From an uncultured Eggerthella sp. (GTDB lineage Bacteria > Actinomycetota > Coriobacteriia > Coriobacteriales > Eggerthellaceae), in the NCBI GenBank assembly GCA_958431815.1, contig CAUASB010000009.1, positions 1 to 64,000 on the forward strand: 64,000 bases of DNA, read 5' to 3'. Below the pieces are notes generated by a model. That model ran no database searches, was not told the DNA's origin, and saw only the letters and a list, made by a program, of their open reading frames with translations. Position numbers and translations under genes: made by a program. Shown in pieces: positions 50,148-61,324 of this stretch; within the stretch, counting starts at the first letter, position 1; each line of letters begins with the position of its first letter.

Positions 50148-53100
50148 TTACCTTTCCTCCCACTGGTCAAGATCCTGCAATGCAATAACCGGCAGGGTCT
50201 GCTCGCGCAGGTTCTCGATAGCGGAAACGAAGGCCTGGGCACCTGCCAGCGTGGTTACATAGCAAAGGTTCTGACGGACGCACATGGTACGCAGCTGATA
50301 GCCGTCGCCGCGCGTTTCCTGACCGAACGGCGTGTTGATGACCAGGTCGATCTCGCCATCCATGATCTTCGTGCCGATGTTGGGCTCTTCGTCGCCAATA
50401 CGGCCGATAACCGTACAGGGGATGCTCGCCGAGGTAAGGGCGCGCGCCGTGCCTTCGGTGCACAAAAGTTTAAAGCCCATACGCGCAAGATCGCGTGCCA
50501 AAGGCAGAATCGGACGCTTGTCGCGGTCGCACACGGAAACAAATGCGGTACCGCAGGTGGGAAGCTCCATAGAAGCCGCCGCCTGGGTTTTCGCATAAGC
50601 CGAGGGGAAGTTGTTGGCAATGCCCATAACCTCGCCCGTGGACTTCATCTCAGGGCCAAGGATCACATCAGCGCCCGGGAAGCGGCCGAAGGGCATAACG
50701 GCTTCCTTGACGCAGAAGTGCTGCTGACGGCGCTCGTCATCGGGCAAACCGAACGAAGCGATCTTCTCGCCCGACATGATGCGGGCGGCAAGCTTGGCCA
50801 GAGGCACACCAGTTGCCTTGGAAACGAACGGCACCGTACGCGATGCGCGGGGGTTCGCCTCGATAACGTAAACAACGGCATCCTTGATGGCGAACTGGAT
50901 GTTGATAAGGCCCACAACGCCCAGGCGCTTGGCCAGGCGACGCGTGATGCTGCGCAGCTGCGACACCTGCGCCTCGGAAAGCGTGAAAGGCGGGATGCAG
51001 CAAGCAGAGTCGCCGGAGTGAACACCTGCTTCCTCGATGTGTTCGAGCACGCCGCCGATGTAAACCTCGTCACCATCGCACAGGGCATCGACGTCACATT
51101 CGATGGCACCTTCCAAGAATCGATCAAGATACACCGGATGATCAGGCGTGATGCGTGCTGCTTCAGCCATGTACTTTTCCAGGTACTTCGCATCGTAGGC
51201 GATGACCATGCCGCGACCACCCAGAACATAGCTGGGGCGGACCAGCAACGGGAAGCCGATGCGGTCGGCAACCTGGCAGGCTTCCTCAAAGGAAGAGGCC
51301 ATGCCGGCAGCGGGATAGGTGATGGAAAGCTCGTCCAAGATGGCCGAGAAGCGGTCGCGGTCCTCTGCCAGGTCGATTGCCTCAGGCTTGGTGCCCATGA
51401 TGTGCACGCCAGCCTCCTGCAGGGAACGGGCAAGCTTCAGCGGGGTCTGACCACCAAGGGTTACCACTACCCCATCGGGCTGCTCGACGTCGATGATGTC
51501 CATCACGTCTTCGTAGGTCAAAGGCTCGAAGTACAGGCGGTCGGACGTGTCGTAGTCAGTAGAAACCGTTTCAGGGTTGCAGTTGACCATGATGGTTTCG
51601 TAGCCGGCATCATGCAGCGCATAGCTGGCATGAACGCAGCAGTAGTCGAATTCGATGCCCTGACCGATGCGATTGGGACCCGCGCCCAAGATCATGGCAC
51701 GCTTCTTGGTTACCGGACGAATCTCGGAGTTGCCCAGCTCGTAAGTCTTGTAATGGTACTCGGTGCGGCTTTCGAATTCAGCAGCGCAGGTGTCTACCGT
51801 CTTGAACACCGGAACAACGCCCAGCTCCTTACGGCGCGCACGGACGGTAAGCTCGTCGGAGCCGGTGAGATAGGCAATCTGGTCGTCGGAGAGGCCATAG
51901 CGTTTTGCGGTGAGCATATCCTCGGCGGAAAGGTCGTCTAAGGAGCACTCGGCAACGGCGCGTTCAACCATCACGATGTCACGCAGACGCGTAAGGAACC
52001 AACGATCGATCTTGTTCGCCTCGAATACCTGGTCAACCGTCCAGCCACGGCGGAATGCTTCGGCAACATAGAACACACGGTCTTCCGTGGGGCGTGCAAC
52101 GCCTTCGGCAAAGTGCTCTTCATCGAAGGAATCCTTGCCGTCGCCGCCCAAGCCGTAACGACCGTTTTCAAGCGAGCGCATAGCCTTGCCGAACGCCTCT
52201 TCGAAGGTGCGACCGATTGCCATGATTTCGCCTACCGCCTTCATGCGGGTGGAAAGCGTGGTGTCGGTACCCTTGAACTTCTCGAATGCGAAGCGCGGAA
52301 CCTTAACCACGCAGTAGTCGATGGTGGGCTCGAAGCAAGCAGGCGTTGCCTTGGTGATGTCGTTGGTGATTTCGTCAAGCGTGTAGCCGACAGCAAGCTT
52401 TGCCGCCGCCTTGGCAATCGGGAAGCCGGTTGCCTTGGAGGCAAGCGCCGAAGAGCGGGAAACGCGGGGGTTCATCTCGATGACGATCAGACGGCCGTCC
52501 TTCGGGTTGACTGCGAACTGCACGTTCGAGCCGCCGGTCTCAACGCCGATCTTCTCCAGAATGGCCAACGAAGCCACGCGCATGCGTTGATATTCAACGT
52601 CGGAAAGCGTCTGTGCAGGCGCAACGGTGATGGAGTCGCCCGTGTGAACACCCATCGGGTCGAGGTTTTCGATGGAGCAGATGATGATGCCGTTGCCTGC
52701 GCGGTCGCGCATGACCTCCATCTCGTACTCTTTCCAGCCCTCGATGCTCTCTTCCACCAGAACCTCGGTTACCGGGGAAAGGTCAAGACCCTGGGACACG
52801 ATGAGCTCAAGCTCTTCTTTGTTGTGGGCAATGCCGCCACCTGCGCCGCCCAAGGTAAAGGACGGACGGATTACCAGCGGGAAGCCCAGCTTCTCGGAAA
52901 GCTCGAAAGCATCTTCGACCGAGTAGGCATAGCCGCTGCGAGCCACCTCAAGGCCGATTTCCGCCATGGCCTCGTTGAACTGCTTGCGGTCCTCGCCGCG
53001 CTCGATGGCGGCCAAATCACAGCCGATCATCTCGACGCCGTACTTGTCGAGGATGCCCGCCTTGGCAAGCTCAACGGCTGCGTTCAGCGCCGTCTGGCCG

Positions 53101-53372
53101 CCCAAGGTGGGAAGCAACGCGTCAGGGCGCTCTTTTTCGATGATCTTCTCGATGAATTCCTTGGTGATGGGCTCAACGTAGGTGCGGTCGACCAGCTGAG
53201 GGTCGGTCATGATGGTTGCGGGGTTGGAGTTAACCAGAACAACCTCGTAACCATCTTCCTTGAGCACCTTGCACGCTTGGGCGCCGGAGTAGTCGAACTC
53301 GCATGCCTGGCCGATAACGATCGGGCCCGACCCAATAACGAGAATGCGCTTGATGTCGGTACGCTTAGGCAT
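50148..53372 (-). CDS. carB: CarB, carbamoyl-phosphate synthase large subunit
   Basis: CarB makes carbamoyl phosphate from bicarbonate, ATP and ammonia from CarA. The 1074-residue protein has both ATP-grasp halves ([21 protein letters not shown] at the start and [20 protein letters not shown] in the second half), the oligomerisation domain between them, and the C-terminal MGS-like allosteric domain ([17 protein letters not shown]). Length is standard. It overlaps carA by 8 bp. Confidence 0.98.
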   Translation of the reverse strand: MPKRTDIKRILVIGSGPIVIGQACEFDYSGAQACKVLKEDGYEVVLVNSNPATIMTDPQLVDRTYVEPITKEFIEKIIEKERPDALLPTLGGQTALNAAVELAKAGILDKYGVEMIGCDLAAIERGEDRKQFNEAMAEIGLEVARSGYAYSVEDAFELSEKLGFPLVIRPSFTLGGAGGGIAHNKEELELIVSQGLDLSPVTEVLVEESIEGWKEYEMEVMRDRAGNGIIICSIENLDPMGVHTGDSITVAPAQTLSDVEYQRMRVASLAILEKIGVETGGSNVQFAVNPKDGRLIVIEMNPRVSRSSALASKATGFPIAKAAAKLAVGYTLDEITNDITKATPACFEPTIDYCVVKVPRFAFEKFKGTDTTLSTRMKAVGEIMAIGRTFEEAFGKAMRSLENGRYGLGGDGKDSFDEEHFAEGVARPTEDRVFYVAEAFRRGWTVDQVFEANKIDRWFLTRLRDIVMVERAVAECSLDDLSAEDMLTAKRYGLSDDQIAYLTGSDELTVRARRKELGVVPVFKTVDTCAAEFESRTEYHYKTYELGNSEIRPVTKKRAMILGAGPNRIGQGIEFDYCCVHASYALHDAGYETIMVNCNPETVSTDYDTSDRLYFEPLTYEDVMDIIDVEQPDGVVVTLGGQTPLKLARSLQEAGVHIMGTKPEAIDLAEDRDRFSAILDELSITYPAAGMASSFEEACQVADRIGFPLLVRPSYVLGGRGMVIAYDAKYLEKYMAEAARITPDHPVYLDRFLEGAIECDVDALCDGDEVYIGGVLEHIEEAGVHSGDSACCIPPFTLSEAQVSQLRSITRRLAKRLGVVGLINIQFAIKDAVVYVIEANPRASRTVPFVSKATGVPLAKLAARIMSGEKIASFGLPDDERRQQHFCVKEAVMPFGRFPGADVILGPEMKSTGEVMGIANNFPSAYAKTQAAASMELPTCGTAFVSVCDRDKRPILPLARDLARMGFKLLCTEGTARALTSASIPCTVIGRIGDEEPNIGTKIMDGEIDLVINTPFGQETRGDGYQLRTMCVRQNLCYVTTLAGAQAFVSAIENLREQTLPVIALQDLDQWEER

Positions 53373-54711
53373 GTGCCTCTCCTTCCTCTGCGCCGAATAC
53401 CCAACCGGAAAGACGGTCGGAGGCGATATCGATGTTCAAGTAGTCGGCATCGCCGTCCATCAGACGCGTGAATGCCGTGAAAAGGTAATGGGCATCGGTC
53501 GGTCCTGGGCTTGCCTCGGGGTGGTACTGGACCGAGAACACTGGCTGGTCAAGAAAGGCGATGCCTTCAGCGGTGCCGTCGTTCAGGTTCACGTGGGTAA
53601 GCTGGATCTTGCCGAAGCGCTCGTTCTGCACAACGGGAGCCACCTTCTTTTCTGCCCAGAAACGCAGATCGGACGTGTGCTCGGAAACGCCGCCGGAAAG
53701 CTCAGGGACAAGCGGGCCCAGCGTGTCGAACAGCAAGCCGAAGCCGTGGTTTTGAGCGGTGATCTCAACGCGACCGGTGCGCAGGTTCATAACCGGCTGG
53801 TTGCCGCCACGATGACCGAACTTGAGCTTTTCCATCTGCGCGCCGCTTGCGAGGGAAATCATCTGATGGCCAAGGCAGATGCCGAAGATGGGCACCTTGC
53901 CGATGAGCTTTTCCACCTGCTGATAGGTTTCGCTTACCGCTTCCGGGTCTCCGGGGCCGTTGCTCAGGAACACACCGTCGGGGTTCATGGCAAGAACGTC
54001 TTCGGCGGGCGTGTTCCACGGCACCACCGTGAGCTTGCAGCCAACGCGTACCAAGCCCTGAAGGATCGACTTCTTCACGCCGCAGTCGTAGGCAACGACG
54101 TTGTAACGCTCTTCAGCGGGAGCAGCTACGGCAAACGCCTGACTTGCAGGAAGCTCGTTGAAGCCCTCTGCCGCCGTACGGCTTACCGTCTTGGCAAGGT
54201 TGACGCCCACGATGCTCTCGGACTCGCGGACCTTGGCAAGCAGGCTGGCAGCATCAAGATCGGTCGTGGAAATAACGCCGCGCTGAGCGCCTTCATCACG
54301 CAGATGCGAGGTAAGGGCACGCGTATCGATGCCCGAAATGGCAACAACGCCCTGTTCCTTCAGGAACTCGGGCAGGCTCTGCGTGCTACGCCAGTTGGAA
54401 GGCGTGAAGCACATGTCGTGCACTACCAAGCCGCGCAGCGCCAGCGAATCGGACTGCAGATCGTCGGGGTTGACGCCGTAGTTGCCGATTTGCGGATAGG
54501 TCATGGTAATGATCTGGCCGGCATACGAAGGGTCGGAGATAATTTCCAGGTAGCCCTCGAGCGAAGTGTTGAAGCAAACCTCGCCGTATACCTCGCCTTC
54601 GGCTGCGCACGAGAAGCCCTCGAATACCGAGCCATCTTCCAAAACGAGCAGAGCCTTGGGCCGCGTGCCCACGCTGGTGTTGTCCAGGAGCTTACTCAAC
54701 GATGTCACCAT
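53365..54711 (-). CDS. carA: CarA, carbamoyl-phosphate synthase small subunit
   Basis: CarA is the glutaminase that feeds ammonia to CarB. The 448-residue protein has the small-subunit N-domain ([35 protein letters not shown]) and the class I amidotransferase with Cys in FGICLGHQM and HPEASPGP near the end. At 448 residues it is about 60 to 80 longer than usual: an N-terminal extension, an insertion near 335-370 ([20 protein letters not shown]) and a C-terminal tail. The start is uncertain, since the ribosome site is weak; it overlaps pyrC by 20 bp. Confidence 0.96.
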   Translation of the reverse strand: MVTSLSKLLDNTSVGTRPKALLVLEDGSVFEGFSCAAEGEVYGEVCFNTSLEGYLEIISDPSYAGQIITMTYPQIGNYGVNPDDLQSDSLALRGLVVHDMCFTPSNWRSTQSLPEFLKEQGVVAISGIDTRALTSHLRDEGAQRGVISTTDLDAASLLAKVRESESIVGVNLAKTVSRTAAEGFNELPASQAFAVAAPAEERYNVVAYDCGVKKSILQGLVRVGCKLTVVPWNTPAEDVLAMNPDGVFLSNGPGDPEAVSETYQQVEKLIGKVPIFGICLGHQMISLASGAQMEKLKFGHRGGNQPVMNLRTGRVEITAQNHGFGLLFDTLGPLVPELSGGVSEHTSDLRFWAEKKVAPVVQNERFGKIQLTHVNLNDGTAEGIAFLDQPVFSVQYHPEASPGPTDAHYLFTAFTRLMDGDADYLNIDIASDRLSGWVFGAEEGEAHA

Positions 54712-55967
54712 CCTTACAAGTCAAAGTGCCGCCGACGAACACATCGCTGGCACGTCCAATCAATTCATAGCCCATAAACCCGCTGTTCTTGGATTTAGAG
54801 CACATATCGTCTGCGCTGACGACCCACTTCTTCTCGGGATCGAAAACGGTCAAGTCGGCAATGCCGCCTTCCTTGATCTGCACCTGATCGACGCGGAGGA
54901 TCTCGCGGGGGCGAATGGCCATCAGATCAACCATGCGGTTGTAGTCGATGTGGCCAGGGCGCACCAGATACGTAAGCACCACACCAAGCGAGGTTTCCAA
55001 ACCCGTCATGCCGAAGGGGGCCAGCTCGAACTCACGGGCTTTCTCATGTGCGGCATGAGGCGCATGGTCGGTGACAATGCAGTCGATCGTGCCGTCCTTG
55101 ATACCCTGGATGATGGCTTCATTGTCCGCCTTCGTACGAAGAGGCGGGTTCATCTTCAGGTTCGTGTTGTACGTGGAAGTAAGGTCGTCCTCGTTCAACA
55201 CGATGTGGTGCGGTGTGGCCTCGCAGGTAACCTCGATGCCACGGGCCTTGCCCTCGCGGACGATGTCAACGCCGCGCGCCGTGGTGATGTGCTGGATGTG
55301 AATGGGGCAACCGGTAAGCTCGGAAAGCGCGATGTCGCGCTGAATCTGCAGCTCTTCGCCGGCGCCAGGCCAGCCAGCCATGCCCAAACGTGTGGAAACC
55401 ACGCCTTCGTTCACCTGGCCAGGACCGACCAGTTCCTCGTCCTGACAGTGGCTCATTACCACGCGGCCGAACATCTTGGCGTAGTCCATAACACGGCGCA
55501 TCATGCCCGCGCTCTGAACGCCGCGCCCGTCATCGGTGAAGGCAACCGCACCATGCGCTGCCATATCTCCGATTTCGGCAAGCGATTCGCCTTTGAGCCC
55601 CATGGTGCAGGCCCCGGAGGGATGCACACGGCAGTGACCCGCCTTTTCTGCCTGATCGAGCACGTAATCGACGGTAGCGGCATTATCGGTTGTGGGTGTG
55701 GTATTGGGCATCGAGCAGATTGCCGTGAAGCCGCCATGGGCAGCCGCAGCCGTGCCCGTTTCGATGGTTTCCTTGTACTCTTGGCCGGGATCGCGCAGGT
55801 GAACATGGATGTCGACCAAACCGGGAACGGCAATGCAGCCAGATCGGTCAAGCACCTGTGCACCATCGGCGTTCAAGTCCTTGCCGATTTCGGCAATGTG
55901 ATCGCCATCGATGAGGATGTCGCATACCTCGTCAAGACCAACGGCTGGATCGATAGCGCGGACGTTT

Positions 55968-55984
<17 letters not shown>
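54692..55984 (-). CDS. pyrC: PyrC, dihydroorotase
   Basis: PyrC cyclises carbamoyl aspartate. The 430-residue amidohydrolase is of the class I type: HVHLRDPGQEYKETIETG with the two metal histidines, SHCQDEEL, IHIQHITTARGVD and the metal Asp in IVTDHAPHA. The ATG at 55984 follows TAGGAGG. It overlaps pyrB by 17 bp and carA by 20 bp. Confidence 0.97.
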
Positions 55985-57507
<1,523 letters not shown>

Positions 57508-57589
57508 TCAATCGAAGTGCGTACAGCAGAAGCCGTGCAATCGATTCGTGCATGCAATGCGCCGAATCGACACTCCCCCGCCCGAATAC

Positions 57590-57616
57590 AAAAAATGCCC
57601 GAGCAAGAGAGGGGCA
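57590..57616 (-). terminator. Attenuator terminator in the pyr leader
   Basis: TGCCC (57596-57600) pairs with GGGCA (57612-57616) and is followed on the minus strand by six U. It lies between the promoter and pyrR, downstream of the PyrR-binding loop. A further hairpin (TCGATTCG/CGAATCGA, 57541-57570) lies between it and pyrR. Confidence 0.75.
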
Positions 57617-57666
57617 ATCAGTCAGACTTCGCGCTGTGAACGCGAAACATATGTTTGCACCTTATC

Positions 57667-57680
57667 GGTCTCTCTGTACC
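57667..57680 (-). promoter_or_regulatory. Candidate PyrR-binding loop in the pyr leader
   Basis: The transcript reads GGUACAGAGAGACC here. The core ACAGAGAG and flanking paired GGU/ACC closely follow the Bacillus PyrR-binding consensus (ARUCCNGNGAGGYU) with three mismatches. It begins about 13 nt after the predicted transcription start. Confidence 0.65.
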
Positions 57681-57699
57681 GCCATTAAAGGTCTGTTTG

Positions 57700-57728
57700 A
57701 TTATACGGCGAGTTGAGCAGCAGGTCTA
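57700..57728 (-). promoter_or_regulatory. Predicted pyr operon promoter
   Basis: On the minus strand a perfect TATAAT -10 (57700-57705) stands 17 bp from TAGACC (-35, 57723-57728). The -35 directly follows the U-tract of the rsmB terminator. The leader to pyrR is about 200 nt. Confidence 0.75.
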
Positions 57729-57729
57729 G

Positions 57730-57764
57730 AAAAAAGAAGCGGGCTGCACCGTGGCAGCCCGCTT
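57730..57764 (-). terminator. Intrinsic terminator after rsmB
   Basis: AAGCGGGCTGC (57737-57747) pairs with GCAGCCCGCTT (57754-57764), then CUUUUUU on the minus strand (complement of 57730-57736). Confidence 0.93.
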
Positions 57765-57773
57765 TGTTCTCTT

Positions 57774-59750
57774 TTACTTGACGCGCTTCAAAACGCATGC
57801 GAAATGAGCATCGTAGATCGGCCCGGTGACCTTTTCGCGATACAACGCATCGGTTGCGAAGGTGCGAACCACTTCGAATCCCTTCCCCGCATCGCTTTCC
57901 AGGAAGGAATCGATAACGTCTTGGTTCTCTTCCCTCAAAACCGTGCACGTTGCGAAGGTGAGCTGCCCGCCTACTTTGACCAGGCGCGCTGCCTGGGCAA
58001 GCATCTTCGAGCCAACGCCCGCAAGCGAGGAAACATCTTCATCCGTCATACGCCAACGGATGTCGGGATGGCGGCGCAGGGTGCCGATACCCGAACACGG
58101 CGCATCGACGAATACCGCATCGTACGTTTCCGCCTCGAAGGTGGAAAGGTTCGTGGCGTCTTTCACGAATACTTCGTTCTGCACGATGTTCGCCTGCTCA
58201 AGGTGCTTCTTGCGTTCCTCGGTGCGCTGCACGTCCATATCGAGCGTGTCGATGGCAACCTGCTTGTGGAAGCGGGAAAGCGCCGCATTCTGAAGAAGGA
58301 TGGTCTTCGTGCCACGGCCTGCGCCGATTTCCAGGAAGCGCTCAGGCTTTTCCTCAGGCATGGCAAGCGCCGCGATGCTCTGCGCCGCAACGTCGGTAAC
58401 CACCAGGCCGCCTTCGGAAAGCAGCCTTGAAACATACTCGTCGGCAACGGCCTTGCGCTCAGCGAAGCCGAACGCCGGGAAAGCCAGCGGAATATCGACC
58501 GACTTGGAAACGGGAACCACCTTAATATGGCGCTGCACCATTTCCTCGAGCGTCTTAGCACCATCAACACAGGCCAAGTTCAGCATGAAGAACAACGGCG
58601 CGGCATTGTTGGAACGTTGCAGGAAGCGAACGGCCTCATCCTGGCCCAGCTCGTTGACAAGGCGCTCGGTGAGCCACAGCGGATAGCCTTCGGCCATGGC
58701 AAGTGCCTTCGGCGAGGTTTCCACGTCACCGAACGGGAACTGTTCTTTGAGCTCGACGGCACGATGCAACGCAAAGTTCGCAAGGCCCTTGGCCTGCGGC
58801 GCAAACGAGCGCACCACTTCAACACCCTGGTCAACGGCCACATGGTCGGGCTTGTTCAGATAGAACACCTCGCAAAACGACATGCGAAGCGCATCGCGGA
58901 CATCGGGTTCGATGTCTTCGGGGTTGTCCAGGACAGAATCGATGAGCTCGTCGAGCGCGCCCTTGCGGGCAACCACTTCCGTTGCCAACAGACGGGCAAA
59001 CGCGCGCTCGGGGCCAGGCTTGTCGGAATACGTGATGAATTTGTCTACCCCTTCGCTGAGATAGCAGCCCTCTTCGCGGATATAGACCAAAACCTCATGG
59101 GCAAGAAGACGAGCCGGCGTTGCCTTGGTGAAGGAGCGCTTCTTCTTTCCCTGACCGGCGCGGTAGCCCAAGCTCTTGGTGCCGCCGAGGCTATCATGTC
59201 GGTCAAAGCCAGCAAAGCCGTTAGGCTTGCGCTTCTCGGCACCTTCGGCTCTCTGATCGCGCGGTGCACGACGACGCTCGTCGAACGAGCGGGGACCGCG
59301 ATCGTTCTTAAAGTCGCGACCACCACGCTTATCGCCGTCAAAGGAGCGCTTAGGTTTGCGATTCCTGTCGCCACCGCGATAGGAGCCCTTGTAGCCGCCG
59401 TCAGACGTGCGATCGCTCCTGGACTGCTTGTCGGCATCAAAGCGACGATCAGTGCGCTTCTTGTCATCGAAGCGCTTGTCGGAACGCTTGAAGTCGCGAG
59501 AGCCGGACTTGTCGAAACGAGGCTTGCCGGGTTTACCGTCACGCTTCGGGTAACCCTTGCCGCCGCGCGAATCGCCGTTACCGGAAAAACCGGGCTTGCC
59601 GCCGCGGCCCTTGCCTGCAGGTTTGCCGCCACGGTAGCCGCCCTTGCCATTGCCGCTAGGCTTTCCGCTGCGGTAACCGCCCTTTCCAGCCGGCCTACCG
59701 CCTCGTGCGACGCTGCCGCTCTGCTTGTATCCGCCTTTGTTGTTATCCAT
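57774..59750 (-). CDS. rsmB: RsmB, 16S rRNA m5C967 methyltransferase with Gly/Arg/Lys-rich N-terminal extension
   Basis: RsmB methylates C5 of a 16S rRNA cytidine. Residues 211-345 are the NusB-like domain (TPARLLAHEVLVYIREEGCY) and about 380-658 the methyltransferase with EIGAGRGTKTI, the DAPCSGIGTLRRHPDIRW motif and the second catalytic cysteine in FATCTVLREENQ. The first 210 residues are unusual: low-complexity Gly, Arg, Lys, Asp with repeated GGKPAGK, GGYR and RFD units, probably disordered and RNA-binding. Usual RsmB is about 430-450 residues. The ATG at 59750 follows AGGAG and overlaps fmt by 8 bp. Confidence 0.94.
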   Translation of the reverse strand: MDNNKGGYKQSGSVARGGRPAGKGGYRSGKPSGNGKGGYRGGKPAGKGRGGKPGFSGNGDSRGGKGYPKRDGKPGKPRFDKSGSRDFKRSDKRFDDKKRTDRRFDADKQSRSDRTSDGGYKGSYRGGDRNRKPKRSFDGDKRGGRDFKNDRGPRSFDERRRAPRDQRAEGAEKRKPNGFAGFDRHDSLGGTKSLGYRAGQGKKKRSFTKATPARLLAHEVLVYIREEGCYLSEGVDKFITYSDKPGPERAFARLLATEVVARKGALDELIDSVLDNPEDIEPDVRDALRMSFCEVFYLNKPDHVAVDQGVEVVRSFAPQAKGLANFALHRAVELKEQFPFGDVETSPKALAMAEGYPLWLTERLVNELGQDEAVRFLQRSNNAAPLFFMLNLACVDGAKTLEEMVQRHIKVVPVSKSVDIPLAFPAFGFAERKAVADEYVSRLLSEGGLVVTDVAAQSIAALAMPEEKPERFLEIGAGRGTKTILLQNAALSRFHKQVAIDTLDMDVQRTEERKKHLEQANIVQNEVFVKDATNLSTFEAETYDAVFVDAPCSGIGTLRRHPDIRWRMTDEDVSSLAGVGSKMLAQAARLVKVGGQLTFATCTVLREENQDVIDSFLESDAGKGFEVVRTFATDALYREKVTGPIYDAHFACVLKRVK

Positions 59751-60696
59751 GGATCTCCTGCCATTCAATGCCGCCCTGCTTGATGCCCTGGATGCCCGCC
59801 GCGAATGCCTTCGCTTCCATGGGCTTCTTTCCATCGGGCTTGACGGACGTCAATTCCAAAATCGAGTTTTCGCACCCCAAGAACAGGCGCTTTGCCGCAA
59901 AGGCAACCTGCCCCTTTTCAAGAGGCACCGGGCACATGTCGGTTGCTACCTCATGTGCGGCCAGCACGGCGAGCGATTTTCCTCCCACCATGCATCGACA
60001 CGTGTGGCTCTCGGAAGAGGCCAACACCCGCACTTCTGCCTGATGTGCACTCAGCTGAGGAGAAATGTCGAGCTCGCCCTTGGCGATCTTCTCGGCATAG
60101 GTTGCCTCGGCCTCCGATTGCTCGGTCCAGGCAACCTGCTCGCACGTCTCGAGTTTATCGAGCACCGCTATCAGGGCATCCGACCCCAACCCGGCAAGCT
60201 CCCCGGTAAGCTCGGTGGCACTTTTGCCGTGAACAGGAGTAGAACGCACTTCTGCAGTAGCGCCGGTGTCCAAGCCTTCCTCCATGCGCATGATGCCGAT
60301 GCCCGTTTGCTCATCGCCCGCCAAAATAGCGCGTTCGATGGGAGCAGCACCCCTCCAACGGGGAAGCAGCGAGCCATGCACGTTCAGGCAGCCGAAGCGA
60401 GGAAGCTCCAGCACACGCTTGGGAAGAATGGCACCATAAGCAGCAACGCAGGCAACGTCCGGGTTCAACGAGGAAAACGCCTCAAACGCTTCATCGCTTT
60501 TCATCGAGGAAAACTCGTAAACGGGAACACCTGCCTTGACAGCGACCTCTTTCACCGGTGAGGGAACGAGCTTCTTGCCGCGTCCGCGAACCGCATCGGG
60601 ACGCGTGAAGCATCCAACCACCTCGTGCTTCGAGGCAACCAGCGCTTTCAAAATACTCGCAGCAAACTCCGGCGTGCCCATGAAAACAACGCGCAT
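59743..60696 (-). CDS. fmt: Methionyl-tRNA formyltransferase
   Basis: Fmt formylates initiator Met-tRNA with 10-formyl-tetrahydrofolate. The 317-residue protein begins MRVVFMGTPEFAASIL and has the active-site regions GCLNVHGSLLPRWRGAAPIE and GIMRMEEGLDTG and a C-terminal OB-like domain. The start at 60696 lies 1 bp after the def stop. Confidence 0.97.
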   Translation of the reverse strand: MRVVFMGTPEFAASILKALVASKHEVVGCFTRPDAVRGRGKKLVPSPVKEVAVKAGVPVYEFSSMKSDEAFEAFSSLNPDVACVAAYGAILPKRVLELPRFGCLNVHGSLLPRWRGAAPIERAILAGDEQTGIGIMRMEEGLDTGATAEVRSTPVHGKSATELTGELAGLGSDALIAVLDKLETCEQVAWTEQSEAEATYAEKIAKGELDISPQLSAHQAEVRVLASSESHTCRCMVGGKSLAVLAAHEVATDMCPVPLEKGQVAFAAKRLFLGCENSILELTSVKPDGKKPMEAKAFAAGIQGIKQGGIEWQEIHG

Positions 60697-60697
60697 G

Positions 60698-61231
60698 CTA
60701 TTCCGTCTCCCCGGGTTTGGCACCGTTGGCGAGCGCGATGTTGTAGTCATGCAGTGCCTTTACCCTATCCATGGGCGCACACGACTCGAACAAGGTGATG
60801 CCATCGAGGTGATCGATCTCATGCTGGAAGCAGCGGCCCAGCAGGCCATCGCTTTCCAGTTCGCACAAGGTGCCGTCAAGATCGTAGAACCGAACACGGG
60901 AAATCTCGTGGCGGGTGATGGGCACCGAAATGCCCGGGATGGAAAGGCATCCTTCATCTGCCGTTACCAGTTCCCCTTTGCGCTCGATGACTTCGGGGTT
61001 GATAAGAACAAGCGGGTTGGACGTTTCATTGGGGCCGTCGTAGCAATCGATAACCACCATGCGCTTGTTAAGGCCAACCTGCGGTGCGGCAAGGCCGCAT
61101 CCGTTGTTGGCGTACATGGTGTTGAGCATCTGCTTTGCCAGCTTCTTCAACGACTTATCGCCAACCTGGCACGGCTCGCACACCTGACGTAAACCCGGGT
61201 CGGGCGAAAGAACGATATTCATGGTCCTCAT
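60698..61231 (-). CDS. def: Peptide deformylase
   Basis: Def removes the formyl group from nascent proteins. The 177-residue protein has the three motifs GCGLAAPQVG, EGCLSIPG and HEIDHLDG with metal ligands Cys, His and His. ATG at 61231 follows AAGGG; a second ATG at 61222 is also possible. It heads the def-fmt-rsmB unit. Confidence 0.97.
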   Translation of the reverse strand: MRTMNIVLSPDPGLRQVCEPCQVGDKSLKKLAKQMLNTMYANNGCGLAAPQVGLNKRMVVIDCYDGPNETSNPLVLINPEVIERKGELVTADEGCLSIPGISVPITRHEISRVRFYDLDGTLCELESDGLLGRCFQHEIDHLDGITLFESCAPMDRVKALHDYNIALANGAKPGETE

Positions 61232-61295
61232 GGAGCAACCCTTCTCTATCAAAAGCGTTTCACTGCACATGGAAACGCCACTATATCAACCTAGT

Positions 61296-61304
61296 AGTAT
61301 ACCA
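61296..61304 (-). promoter_or_regulatory. Extended -10 promoter of def-fmt-rsmB
   Basis: TGGTATACT on the minus strand fits an extended -10 (TGnTATAAT) with no clear -35. It lies about 65 bp before the def start. Confidence 0.45.
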
Positions 61305-61324
61305 GCGCTTTTCAGGTTTACCGA

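Noticed and set aside
49812..51941. Plus-strand open frame of about 700 codons opposite carB and pyrK
   Set aside because: It runs across two real genes on the other strand and shows no protein resemblance.
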